Assembly: GCA_012513125.1 (NCBI GenBank) | Contig: JAAZCS010000275.1 | Coordinates: 1-10,108 of the forward strand | Reading direction: 5' to 3' | Length of the DNA: 10,108 nucleotides | From: Treponema sp. | GTDB taxonomy: Bacteria; Spirochaetota; Spirochaetia; Treponematales; Treponemataceae | In this document: positions 1 through 7,470 of the stretch, piece after piece | Layout: each line of letters opens with the position of its first letter | Numbering within the stretch: position 1 is the stretch's first letter | Made by a program: the position numbers and the translations under genes | The notes under the pieces: generated by a model | What the model saw: the letters and a program-made list of their open reading frames with translations, nothing else | Told to the model about the DNA's origin: nothing | The model's database searches: none

Positions 1-942
1 AGATAGAATATCAGCAGACTTTGAAACAGAAGTGGATTCTACTTTAAATGAATTAATTGTGTTTGAGACTGTATCCATCATTTCGTTGACTGTACTTGTC
101 AAATATCCAAAGTCATCAACAATTGAAATGTCAATTCTTTCTGATAAGTCGCCTTTTTCTGCTAATTCATGAATCTTATCGGAATTTAACTGTAATCTTT
201 CTCTGATTGCTTTTAAAATAATGTAGATAGGAATTCCACAATAAATTGTTGTTACAATCATTACAAAAATGGAATAGCCAATATAATATGAAAGTGGTGT
301 TGCAATATTATTAGAATTTGAAGTGGCAATTAAATTGTATGGAACCATTCCAACGTTGATTCCAAGATAGAAAACTGATGTAAGAATAATAAATGCCAAA
401 GTACTACTAATTTTGCTTGAACGTTGTTCTTGTTGTATATGTTTAATTTTAAAACTTTTTCTGATTTTCGCTATCAGAACATCAAAGCTGAATACAGTAT
501 AAAGACATGCTGCAGCTCCTGCTAAGGAAGATTGGATAATAACAAGAATAATTCTGGAAGGAACAGCAGGAATGTCTCCTTTTGCAATGGAAATAATCAT
601 TGTGATTAAGTTTCCAAACAAATAACCAATTATTGATGAAATAACAGTTATCTTATTTATTTTTTTATTTAATTCTAGAATTGATTTTTCTTCATCTTTT
701 GTAGGGGTGTAGTTTTCTTTTTTTATTCGATTGCACAGTAAATCAACAGGATGTGCAAACTGATAAATTATCAAAAGTACAATAACACATAAACAGGTAG
801 TAACAATTAGTGTAATTATTAAACCAGTCAAATATGAAGATCCCCGACCTTGCAAAAAGCACACTTGCATCCAGCTTAGAAAAACTACACCTGGATATGT
901 ACTGCCAACAAATAACAATAGATAATATAGAAAAATACTCAT
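1..942 (-). CDS. Methyl-accepting chemotaxis-type receptor, 6TM-HAMP, C-terminus cut off by window edge
   Basis: The minus strand is open from the left edge to an ATG at 940-942, giving 314 residues of a longer protein. It begins with a string of hydrophobic segments, roughly residues 2-24, 37-62, 97-118, 130-152, 179-200 and 218-243. A polar cytoplasmic-looking loop at about 64-96 separates the second and third. The sixth segment leads into a HAMP linker (about 237-290), recognised by the ILKAIRERL helix, the DKIHELAEKGDLSERI turn and second helix, and DDFGYLTSTVNEMMDTV. The last residues visible (VESTSVSKSADILS) look like the start of an MCP methylation/signalling coiled coil. The expected hairpin tip lies outside the window, so a cyclase or other HAMP output is not excluded. 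The start was chosen because GGAGAG (946-951) lies just before the ATG and the frame has a stop at about 1015-1017. No periplasmic ligand domain of usual size is visible, so sensing may involve the membrane bundle. It lies 55 bp downstream of, and co-directional with, the AsmA-like gene. Confidence 0.85.
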   Translation of the reverse strand, partial: MSIFLYYLLLFVGSTYPGVVFLSWMQVCFLQGRGSSYLTGLIITLIVTTCLCVIVLLIIYQFAHPVDLLCNRIKKENYTPTKDEEKSILELNKKINKITVISSIIGYLFGNLITMIISIAKGDIPAVPSRIILVIIQSSLAGAAACLYTVFSFDVLIAKIRKSFKIKHIQQEQRSSKISSTLAFIILTSVFYLGINVGMVPYNLIATSNSNNIATPLSYYIGYSIFVMIVTTIYCGIPIYIILKAIRERLQLNSDKIHELAEKGDLSERIDISIVDDFGYLTSTVNEMMDTVSNTINSFKVESTSVSKSADILS

Positions 943-945
943 ATG

Positions 946-951
946 CTCTCC
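946..951 (-). promoter_or_regulatory. Ribosome binding site fixing the start of the 6TM-HAMP receptor
   Basis: On the minus strand GGAGAG is followed by CAT and then the ATG at 942. Counting from the GGAG core the spacing is 5 bases, slightly short but workable. It supports this ATG as the start. Confidence 0.6.
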
Positions 952-969
952 AAAAAAACTATGAAAAAG

Positions 970-978
970 ATTATACCA
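970..978 (-). promoter_or_regulatory. Possible extended -10 promoter for the 6TM-HAMP receptor
   Basis: In the 55-bp gap the minus strand reads TGGTATAAT, a perfect TGn-TATAAT extended -10 element. It would start transcription near 963, about 20 bases before the ATG at 942. No good -35 hexamer lies 16-18 bp upstream, as is usual for extended -10 promoters. No terminator hairpin is visible in the gap, so readthrough from the upstream pair is equally possible. In AT-rich DNA TATAAT is common by chance, hence the low confidence. Confidence 0.35.
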
Positions 979-997
979 TAATATCAAAAGAATGTGT

Positions 998-3154
998 TTA
1001 TTTTATAACTTGTTTTAAATTATTTAACAAAGAATTCGTATTATTTAGTAAAGTATCTTGAATTTCATTTGAAGAATTAGACTTTGAAGTCATTTCTTTT
1101 TGTTTCTTTTTGATTAGCTTTTCGATGTCGTTCAGCGAATTTGATGAATTCAATATTGATTTATATGAAGCATTAAAAGAATTGATTTGTTGCGTCAATG
1201 GAGAAGTTGATTCTGTTAATTTTGCTGTTATTTCTTTTTCTATTGATTTTTTTATGGATGCAAGTTCGCCGTTGATTTTGGAAGTTAATGCATTTGCAAT
1301 TTGATTATCAATATTTGAAGTGATTTTCATGTTGATACCTTTTTGCTCACTAAATCCCAATTTAAGTGAAATAGTTGCCTTTTTTATTTTTGCTAGAATG
1401 TCACTGTAAATGTCAGAAGCATATTTTGGTTCAAATGAAATTGTCCAGAGTGATAAATTCTCCAAATTTCCTTTTCCGATTGCCACAATTGTTTTGTTAT
1501 CTGTTAATTCCATATCGAATGTAAAATCTGCATTAGATGAGATTGAAGGTATTCCTTGTTGCTCGGAATTATAGGATACAGGAATATTATTTCCGTTATA
1601 GTGTGCTTGACACAATGGTTCTTTTGAATCTTTTCTAGCATCAATTGTAATTTTTCCTGAATGTTTTATTTCATTTGAGTTTAGATTTGCTTGGATATTT
1701 AGTGGCTTGTTTATTTTTGTCATATCAGAACTAATGTCAGTTGCAACAATTTTTGCACCATATCCTGAAGCTGAAATGCTTTTTATCCAAAATGAAGGGT
1801 ATATATCATTTTTAAACTCAATATTTGTTCCCTGTAACCGTTGATAAGATTTCTTTTTTGAAGAAGTTTCTTCTTTCTTTACGTCAGTTTTGCCTGATTT
1901 CATGTTTACAAGATAATCAATTCCTTTCTTTATATATGGATAGTATTTTCCAAGAAGTGAATAACCTACTGATTCTATAGTTGACGAAAATAGATTGTTA
2001 GATGAAAGCGAAAAACTTTTTATTTCGGCAAGTTGATTTTGCATTTTCTTTTTATCTTGTGCGATAGAATTCTGAAGTTGTTTTGAAAGATTCGTCACTG
2101 TTGCATAATCGTCTGCAATTTCAGAGAAAAGAGGAGTCGTTTCTGTTTTTATTTTGTTCAAATCTTCTATTAATTTAGAAATATTTTGAAGTGCTGTTGC
2201 AGTTTTAGCAGGATTATTTTGAATGGCAGCATAGTCAAAGTTCAGAACTGAGTCTGCGGATTTTTTTAACGCAGTTATTTTTTGGTTTATTTCGTCTGGA
2301 TAATCTTTCCATTTTGAATTTAGGGCAGAAATTTGATCTTGAATGTTTTTTGAAGTTTCAAGTGTTTTCAGCGAATTAATGTTTTGTTCAAGCAAAGATT
2401 GAGGATTGATTGAGTTGAAAGAATTTAAGAATGAAGATTGAATTTTTTGAATTGATGAATTGCCTTGAATTGCCGCATAAATTGTGTTTTCATTTTCTGA
2501 TTGTTGTTCTAGCTGTTTTAGTAGTTTTTTATTTTTTCTTCTAAGAATTCTTTCAAGCTTTGATTGAGACAGAGAACCGTCAGATGTTCTTTCTGAATTA
2601 AATGAGAATTCCTGTATAGATAAATCTTCTGCAATAAACTTTTTCCTCATAAGTTGAGCTAAATTAAAATCAAGCTTTAGCTCGTCGAATGCAAAAAGAT
2701 TTTTCATTGGATTCATTTTATCTGCAATTGAGAAATTTTTTATAAGTAACGAAGAATCTAATATTTTTAAATCAACTTTTGAAATTTCGCATTTTGCTTC
2801 AAATGTGTATTCTAAATAAGATTTAGCAAATTTTTTGAGTGCAAAGTTCTTTGTTGCAATAAAAAGAAATGAAATTACAAAAATAATTGATAGGAATGCA
2901 ACTAGTGGAAGAAATTTGATTCTTCCTTTTTGTTTTTTTATTTGTTTTGCAATTAATTTTAAACGTTTTTGTTCATTTTTTGAAAAAGACTTTGTTTCGT
3001 CAATAGTGTAGAAGTCTTTATTATTGATTTTTGTTTTCTTAAAAAGCGATTTTATAAATTTTGAATCTTCTTGAATGTAAATTTTAGCAAGAAGTCTTTT
3101 ATTTAATGATTTTTCTGTATATTTTTTTCTGAAGATTGATGGAATTTTTGCCAT
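998..3154 (-). CDS. AsmA-like single-span envelope protein, TIGR03545 family type (function unknown)
   Basis: This 718-residue protein has a basic N-terminal cytoplasmic segment (1-80) and one membrane span at about 81-100 (LPLVAFLSIIFVISFLFIA), followed by a large predicted periplasmic region. Just after the span, residues 110-195 show the AsmA/DUF748-like opening pattern: YLEYTFEAKCEISKVDLKIL, then LLIKNFSIADKMNPMKNLF, FDELKLDF, a basic KKFIAEDLSI strand and a SERTSDGSL turn. Residues about 195-420 are Gln/Asn/Ser/Lys-rich with heptad-like stretches (coiled coil or long helices). About 440-620 is beta-rich, and the C-terminal 640-718 is again helical. Architecture and pairing with the preceding small membrane gene match the TIGR03545/TIGR03546 gene pair, uncharacterised families of outer-membrane-bearing bacteria. 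AGGA lies 6 bases before the ATG. Relatives of the AsmA/TamB/YhdP class move phospholipid across the periplasm, but that role here is inference only. Confidence 0.75.
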   Translation of the reverse strand: MAKIPSIFRKKYTEKSLNKRLLAKIYIQEDSKFIKSLFKKTKINNKDFYTIDETKSFSKNEQKRLKLIAKQIKKQKGRIKFLPLVAFLSIIFVISFLFIATKNFALKKFAKSYLEYTFEAKCEISKVDLKILDSSLLIKNFSIADKMNPMKNLFAFDELKLDFNLAQLMRKKFIAEDLSIQEFSFNSERTSDGSLSQSKLERILRRKNKKLLKQLEQQSENENTIYAAIQGNSSIQKIQSSFLNSFNSINPQSLLEQNINSLKTLETSKNIQDQISALNSKWKDYPDEINQKITALKKSADSVLNFDYAAIQNNPAKTATALQNISKLIEDLNKIKTETTPLFSEIADDYATVTNLSKQLQNSIAQDKKKMQNQLAEIKSFSLSSNNLFSSTIESVGYSLLGKYYPYIKKGIDYLVNMKSGKTDVKKEETSSKKKSYQRLQGTNIEFKNDIYPSFWIKSISASGYGAKIVATDISSDMTKINKPLNIQANLNSNEIKHSGKITIDARKDSKEPLCQAHYNGNNIPVSYNSEQQGIPSISSNADFTFDMELTDNKTIVAIGKGNLENLSLWTISFEPKYASDIYSDILAKIKKATISLKLGFSEQKGINMKITSNIDNQIANALTSKINGELASIKKSIEKEITAKLTESTSPLTQQINSFNASYKSILNSSNSLNDIEKLIKKKQKEMTSKSNSSNEIQDTLLNNTNSLLNNLKQVIK

Positions 3155-3167
3155 ATTAGTTCCTGTT

Positions 3168-3674
3168 TTAGTTTGTTATGTCGCCAATTTTCTTTATTGT
3201 TGGTAAGTTTTGAATGAATATTGATATTTTTGTTTTTCTGATTAGTGGAACTATAAATTTTCTGATTAAAGAAACAATAATTCTTGAAATAATGAATACC
3301 GGAACGTAAAGAATTAACGCACTTGCCAGTGAGCCTGCAACAATAGTATTGTTAAATCCTGTAAAGCAAATAAACGGAACATCAAGCAATGAAGCATAAA
3401 AAGTTTGGAGTTGTGGAATGGAAAGTAAAAATATGCCGAATTTGTGAAAAAGCGAATCTAAAAATGGTGTAATGAGTGAAAAAATAACTGTAAAAATTGC
3501 AAATGCACCTTTATTAATTCTCATGAAAATGAAGAATATAGCTAGGATGTACCATAAAAGATTATTTTTAGGTAAAAAACCAAGGATTAAGGCAATTGAA
3601 ATTCCATGGGCTATTTCTGAAGGATTTGAATTGCTATTTATCGCCTTAAAAAGTCTGATAAAAAATTTAAGCAT
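3168..3674 (-). CDS. Small multi-span membrane protein, TIGR03546/DUF2062-like
   Basis: This 168-residue protein is highly hydrophobic, with spans at about 21-34, 37-52, 57-75 and 109-136 and a basic C-terminal tail (about 138-162). The N-terminal motif SNSNPSEIAHGISIALILGF, followed by LPKNNLLWYI and MRINKGAFAI, is the recognisable signature of the DUF2062-like TIGR03546 family: an NP-x-x-IA-x-G-x-x-x-G element, then a P, then an RxN. Family members are uncharacterised and are usually encoded next to a TIGR03545 gene, exactly as here (13 bp gap). GGAG lies 7 bases before the ATG and a sigma-70-type promoter lies directly upstream. It is probably an inner-membrane partner of the downstream AsmA-like protein (inference). 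Assignment rests on motif memory and gene pairing, not on a search. Confidence 0.75.
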   Translation of the reverse strand: MLKFFIRLFKAINSNSNPSEIAHGISIALILGFLPKNNLLWYILAIFFIFMRINKGAFAIFTVIFSLITPFLDSLFHKFGIFLLSIPQLQTFYASLLDVPFICFTGFNNTIVAGSLASALILYVPVFIISRIIVSLIRKFIVPLIRKTKISIFIQNLPTIKKIGDITN

Positions 3675-3695
3675 TAATTAACTCCATTTACAAAA

Positions 3696-3724
3696 ATTAT
3701 AAAGAACAAAAACAATAAATTCAA
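3696..3724 (-). promoter_or_regulatory. Sigma-70-type promoter for the TIGR03546/TIGR03545 pair
   Basis: On the minus strand TTGAAT (3719-3724) is followed by a 17-bp spacer and a perfect TATAAT (3696-3701). Transcription would start near 3689, leaving a short leader that includes the GGAG ribosome site before the ATG at 3674. Its -35 end lies only 13 bp from the -35 of the divergent promoter. Confidence 0.6.
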
Positions 3725-3737
3725 TGTAAGGAATTAA

Positions 3738-3766
3738 ATGACAAACAAATATAATTAGAATATAAT
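3738..3766 (+). promoter_or_regulatory. Near-consensus promoter for the chemoreceptor-peptidase operon
   Basis: ATGACA (3738-3743, 5 of 6 to TTGACA), a 17-bp spacer and a perfect TATAAT (3761-3766). The expected start, about 7 bases downstream of the -10, falls on 3773, the A of the ATG of the next gene, so the mRNA may be leaderless. A second TATAAT at 3750-3755 lacks a good -35 at 16-18 bp and would still give a leader of only about 11 bases. Confidence 0.6.
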
Positions 3767-3772
3767 AAAAAA

Positions 3773-5980
3773 ATGGAATCTATAAGGTATATAAAGAAAT
3801 TAGTAGTAGTAAACATTTTATTTTTTATGATTTTTTCAGCGTTTGCAGAAGTCATGGAACCTATAAATACAAAGTGGAGATGGCGTACTGGCGATGTTGA
3901 AGAATGGGCTTTAGAAGATATTTCAACATCAAGTTTGTGGTTAAATGCTGAAATTCCGGGCTACATCGAAGATACTGGTAAATTCTGGATAAGGGGAACT
4001 GTACAAATCCCAGCAACCTTAAATAAAAATGACTTATATTTTGAGACTGGAGCTTTGTTAGGTGCCGCTGATATTTATGCAAATGGTGTTCTGATTGGAA
4101 GACATGGTTCAATAGAGCCTAAACTGAGATTTTCACATGTTGCTAATTCAGTTTGTAAGATTCCTTCATCAATTCTAAAAAGTAATAAAATAGAAATTGC
4201 AATAAGATGCTCAAGTGGTTCTAAAAAGGTAAAATTTTCTCAGTTTTATTTAGTTGATGGAAAAAGATTTCAAAAAACAGATGTTTTACAATCGTTTTTA
4301 AATACAACAGTTTATTTCATGATGGCAGCTATTTGCTGTTTCCTTGGGTTATATTTCTTAATTCAGTTTGTTTTTGATAGAAAAGATAAGGCAAATTTAT
4401 CATTGGCTCTAACATTAATTACAATTGCAATTTATTTTCTTGATATTGCAAGTGATATTTTATTTCTTCCATATCTTATCCAAATTTCATTGTCGCGAAT
4501 GTGTCTTGTTTTAAGTATTGGATTTTTGGACTTATTTCTTCTGCAAAATTTTAAGAAGAAAGATAAAATTCCACAGATAATAATTTATATTGTTTTTGCT
4601 ATTTGTGCTGTCGGCTATATTATAACTTCGAAAGATGATGCTTTGCACGAACAGATGTTTACAATTTCTTTAATTCCAATTTTTGCTGGAATAATTTACA
4701 TTTTTACTATAATTATTAAAGCTCTAAAAGCACATGAAAGAAATTCACTTAAGTTACTGATTGGAATTTCAATTGGAATGCTTTTTTCAATTAGTGATAT
4801 AGTTTATGAGATTATTGGTCAAACACCTTTTGCGTGGTTGCAAGGATTTTCATTCTTCCTTGTTGATATAACAATGTTTGTTGTTGTTTCAATTGATTCT
4901 ATTCAGAATAAAAGAACAATAAGTGAATATGCTAAAACAACAATGACTCAAAAAGATAGATTGAATGACATTATTGTAAACGCTTCAAAATTGTCAACAG
5001 AAACAATGGAAATAGCAAATTCTTTGAATGAATCAATTTCTAATTTTTCACAATCCGCGAATCAATCGGCGAACGAAGCCGATGAAATTAGTAAATATAT
5101 AGATAAACAAAATAATTCCATAAATTCTACAACAAAGGCTCTGGATAAACTTTTGAATTCTGTTCAGGTAGTAAAATCAGAAATTGCGGAAGAGGCAAAT
5201 GTTGTTTCTAACACGATTAATGAAACTACAGTAATGATTAATGACGCAAAAATAGTTTCTAGCATGGTATCGAAATCATCTGAGATAGCAAATACATTGG
5301 GTGAATTAGCAAGTAAGAGTAGAGCGGACGTGGCTTCATTAGTTCATCTTATGGAATTGATAAAAGATTCCTCTGCCGAAATTTTGAATGTTGTTCAAAT
5401 TGTTGCGGATTTTGCAAATAGAACAAATATGCTTGCCATGAATGCCTCAATAGAAGCTGCTCATTCTGGTGTTCAAGGAAAAGGATTTTCAGTTATTGCT
5501 CACGAAATCAAGAATTTGGCAACGGCAAGTAATTCTCAAGCAGAAAAAATTAGAGATATTGTAACTTCAATTAATGATAACATTATGCAAAGTTTTGACC
5601 TAACTCTTACTGTGAATAAAACACTTGGGGATGTAGAAAAGAAGGCTGGAGCAACTTCTGATAAGGTTAATGAAACTTCAGAAAGAATGAAAAGACAATA
5701 TGAAATAGGGCAGCGAATTTCTGTTGCAACTGATACAATGTCTAAATCGGCGACAAATGTAAAAAATGAAGCAGATCAACAGTATTTGTTTTCGACTGAA
5801 GTTTCATCTAATATGGAAAGATTATCATCTGCTGCCAGTGATGCTGGAAATGCGGTAGAAAGCATTATAGAAAAAAATAAACAATTATCTATGCAAGCGG
5901 ATTCTCTACGCACTTTGTCAAAACGTGCAAAAGTTGCTGCAGAAGGATTAAATCAAATTATTAGTGAAAAATTAGATTAG
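3773..5980 (+). CDS. Chemoreceptor with periplasmic jelly-roll-like domain, 7TM-DISM region and MCP signalling domain
   Basis: A 735-residue methyl-accepting chemotaxis-type protein. A signal peptide (1-25, cleavage likely after SAFA) is followed by a periplasmic domain (about 30-170). Its FWIRGTVQIP, DLYFETGALLGAADIYANGV and LIGRHGS strands resemble the galactose-binding jelly-roll fold of 7TMR-DISM extracellular domains. Seven membrane spans follow at about 178-201, 208-227, 229-258, 268-285, 296-317, 326-347 and 353-376, fitting 7TMR-DISM_7TM. There is no recognisable HAMP; the last span leads to a helical region (about 378-735). The conserved MCP hairpin tip lies at about 543-582 (NRTNMLAMNASIEAA, then GKGFSVIAHEIKNLA), which contacts CheA/CheW. 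No C-terminal CheR-tethering pentapeptide is seen. The only plausible ATG is 3773: an in-frame stop lies at 3752-3754, no Shine-Dalgarno is present, and the next ATG would cut into the signal peptide. It heads an operon with two M16 genes. Ligand unknown; a carbohydrate or peptide is possible from the fold and the neighbours. Confidence 0.9.
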   Translation: MESIRYIKKLVVVNILFFMIFSAFAEVMEPINTKWRWRTGDVEEWALEDISTSSLWLNAEIPGYIEDTGKFWIRGTVQIPATLNKNDLYFETGALLGAADIYANGVLIGRHGSIEPKLRFSHVANSVCKIPSSILKSNKIEIAIRCSSGSKKVKFSQFYLVDGKRFQKTDVLQSFLNTTVYFMMAAICCFLGLYFLIQFVFDRKDKANLSLALTLITIAIYFLDIASDILFLPYLIQISLSRMCLVLSIGFLDLFLLQNFKKKDKIPQIIIYIVFAICAVGYIITSKDDALHEQMFTISLIPIFAGIIYIFTIIIKALKAHERNSLKLLIGISIGMLFSISDIVYEIIGQTPFAWLQGFSFFLVDITMFVVVSIDSIQNKRTISEYAKTTMTQKDRLNDIIVNASKLSTETMEIANSLNESISNFSQSANQSANEADEISKYIDKQNNSINSTTKALDKLLNSVQVVKSEIAEEANVVSNTINETTVMINDAKIVSSMVSKSSEIANTLGELASKSRADVASLVHLMELIKDSSAEILNVVQIVADFANRTNMLAMNASIEAAHSGVQGKGFSVIAHEIKNLATASNSQAEKIRDIVTSINDNIMQSFDLTLTVNKTLGDVEKKAGATSDKVNETSERMKRQYEIGQRISVATDTMSKSATNVKNEADQQYLFSTEVSSNMERLSSAASDAGNAVESIIEKNKQLSMQADSLRTLSKRAKVAAEGLNQIISEKLD

Positions 5981-5999
5981 GAATCTTATAGGAGAAAAG

Positions 6000-7454
6000 A
6001 TGAAAAGAAAAATATTTATTTTAATAAACATGTTTTTTTTAGTTAGTGGTGTTTTTGCAGAGAAAACTCCAGTTAAAAACTTATTTATCTACAAACTGAA
6101 TAATGGGTTGGATTTGTATGTTGCAGAAAATCATACAGTGCCTTTAGTATACATAGAAATTGCCGTGAAGACTGGAGGAATTAGTCAAACTCCAGAAAAT
6201 GCGGGGCTATTTCATTTGTATGAACATATGTTATTTAAGGGAAATAAAAAATACTCATCTTCGGAAGCTATGAACGATGAAATGGCAGCTCTTGGAGTGT
6301 CGTCTCATAATGGTGGAACATCTGATGAATGTGTAAATTATTATTTTACAGTTCCTTCAAATAAATTGGAAGAAGGTTTGAAATTTTGGAGTTATGCAAT
6401 TCGAGATCCAAATTTAGATAAGAGAGAACTAGAGTCAGAAAAAAAAGTTGTTTTATCTGAAATACTAGGACGTGCTTCTATGCCTCAAAGTATACAATAT
6501 AGAGCTTTGTTGATGAATCTATTTCCAGAAAATCCATGGAAAGGTGATCCGGGTGGAAATCCAACAGTAGTTGAAAATGCAACTGTTTCACAATTGAAAA
6601 AAATCCAGAATACATATTACATTCCAAATAATTCTGCCTTATTTGTAGGTGGCGATGTTGATCCTGATGAAGTTTATAAATTAGTAAATAAAATTTATGG
6701 TTCATGGAAAAAAGGTTCTGATCCATGGAAAAAGGACAACAATCAGTATAATACAAATCCGCTTTCAAAAGATGTTTTTTATGTGTTTGCAAATGAACAG
6801 ATGTCAAACGAAATGGCAAGCATCAATATTTCATACAGGGGACCGGATGCTGAATATAATGAGAATGATACTTATCCTGCTGATTTATTATTTACATGTG
6901 TTACAAACCCAAGTAGCTACTATATACAAAGCCTTGTGAATAATCCAAATCTTTCAATTCCTGATAATCGTTATACATCCATTTATTATCAAACTAAAAG
7001 AAAACTAGGTGTGATAGGGGCATATGCAAATATTTTACAACCAACTCAATATATTACGGAACGAGTTCAAGTGTTTGCCGATCAAATTCCTTTGTTATTG
7101 GAAAAAACTGTTGAAAATGTTGACGATGAATATTTAGCACAGGTTGAAACTGTAAAAAAGAGAATGATTAATCAAGATTTATATTCACAAGAAACAGCTG
7201 AGAATTTGTTGTCGCAAGTTCAATATTGGTGGATTCATGATACTGTAGATTATTATTTCACTTATTCTGAAAATGTAAGCAATTCTTCAAATGAAGATAT
7301 CAAAAAGTTCTTAAATACTTATATTATTGATAAACCACGAATGATTGTCCTTGTAGTAAGCCCAGATGTTTTGAATGAAAAGAAAGATGAACTAGAAAAA
7401 GCTGGATATCAGATTCTTACTAACGAAAATACAAATTTTTACGAAAAGAAATAA
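6000..7454 (+). CDS. Secreted M16 (pitrilysin/insulinase) zinc peptidase, catalytic subunit type
   Basis: This 484-residue protein has a type I signal peptide (1-20, cleavage after GVFA). The M16 N-domain follows: LNNGLDLYVAENHTVPLVYI, then the inverted zinc motif HLYEH (His72, Glu75, His76). The distal EKKVVLSEI segment supplies Glu147 and the likely third zinc ligand Glu154, 78 residues after His76 and so close to the family spacing. The N-domain also has NGGTSDECVNYYF (about 104-116) and the domain-ending YIPNNSALFVGGDVDPDEV (about 207-225). The C-domain (about 257-484) is complete in length, but where active M16 C-domains carry an Arg-x6-Tyr pair it reads SLVNNPNLSI (311-320), with neither residue. 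It therefore probably needs a partner to complete the active site; the downstream M16 homologue supplies the missing pair. AGGAG lies 6 bases before the ATG, 19 bp after the chemoreceptor stop. It should act on peptides in the periplasm or outside the cell. The substrate cannot be told from sequence. Confidence 0.9.
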   Translation: MKRKIFILINMFFLVSGVFAEKTPVKNLFIYKLNNGLDLYVAENHTVPLVYIEIAVKTGGISQTPENAGLFHLYEHMLFKGNKKYSSSEAMNDEMAALGVSSHNGGTSDECVNYYFTVPSNKLEEGLKFWSYAIRDPNLDKRELESEKKVVLSEILGRASMPQSIQYRALLMNLFPENPWKGDPGGNPTVVENATVSQLKKIQNTYYIPNNSALFVGGDVDPDEVYKLVNKIYGSWKKGSDPWKKDNNQYNTNPLSKDVFYVFANEQMSNEMASINISYRGPDAEYNENDTYPADLLFTCVTNPSSYYIQSLVNNPNLSIPDNRYTSIYYQTKRKLGVIGAYANILQPTQYITERVQVFADQIPLLLEKTVENVDDEYLAQVETVKKRMINQDLYSQETAENLLSQVQYWWIHDTVDYYFTYSENVSNSSNEDIKKFLNTYIIDKPRMIVLVVSPDVLNEKKDELEKAGYQILTNENTNFYEKK

Positions 7455-7470
7455 ATAAAAGGAACAACAT

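Noticed and set aside
834..1304. Plus-strand frames at 834-1061 and 1110-1304
   Set aside because: They lie antisense to the 6TM receptor and the AsmA-like gene, with no domain pattern and compositions expected of reversed Lys/Ser-rich coding DNA.
6478..6939. Frames at 6478-6819 (minus) and 6697-6939 (plus)
   Set aside because: Both overlap the first M16 gene, whose motifs run unbroken through the region; no ribosome site or recognisable domain supports them.
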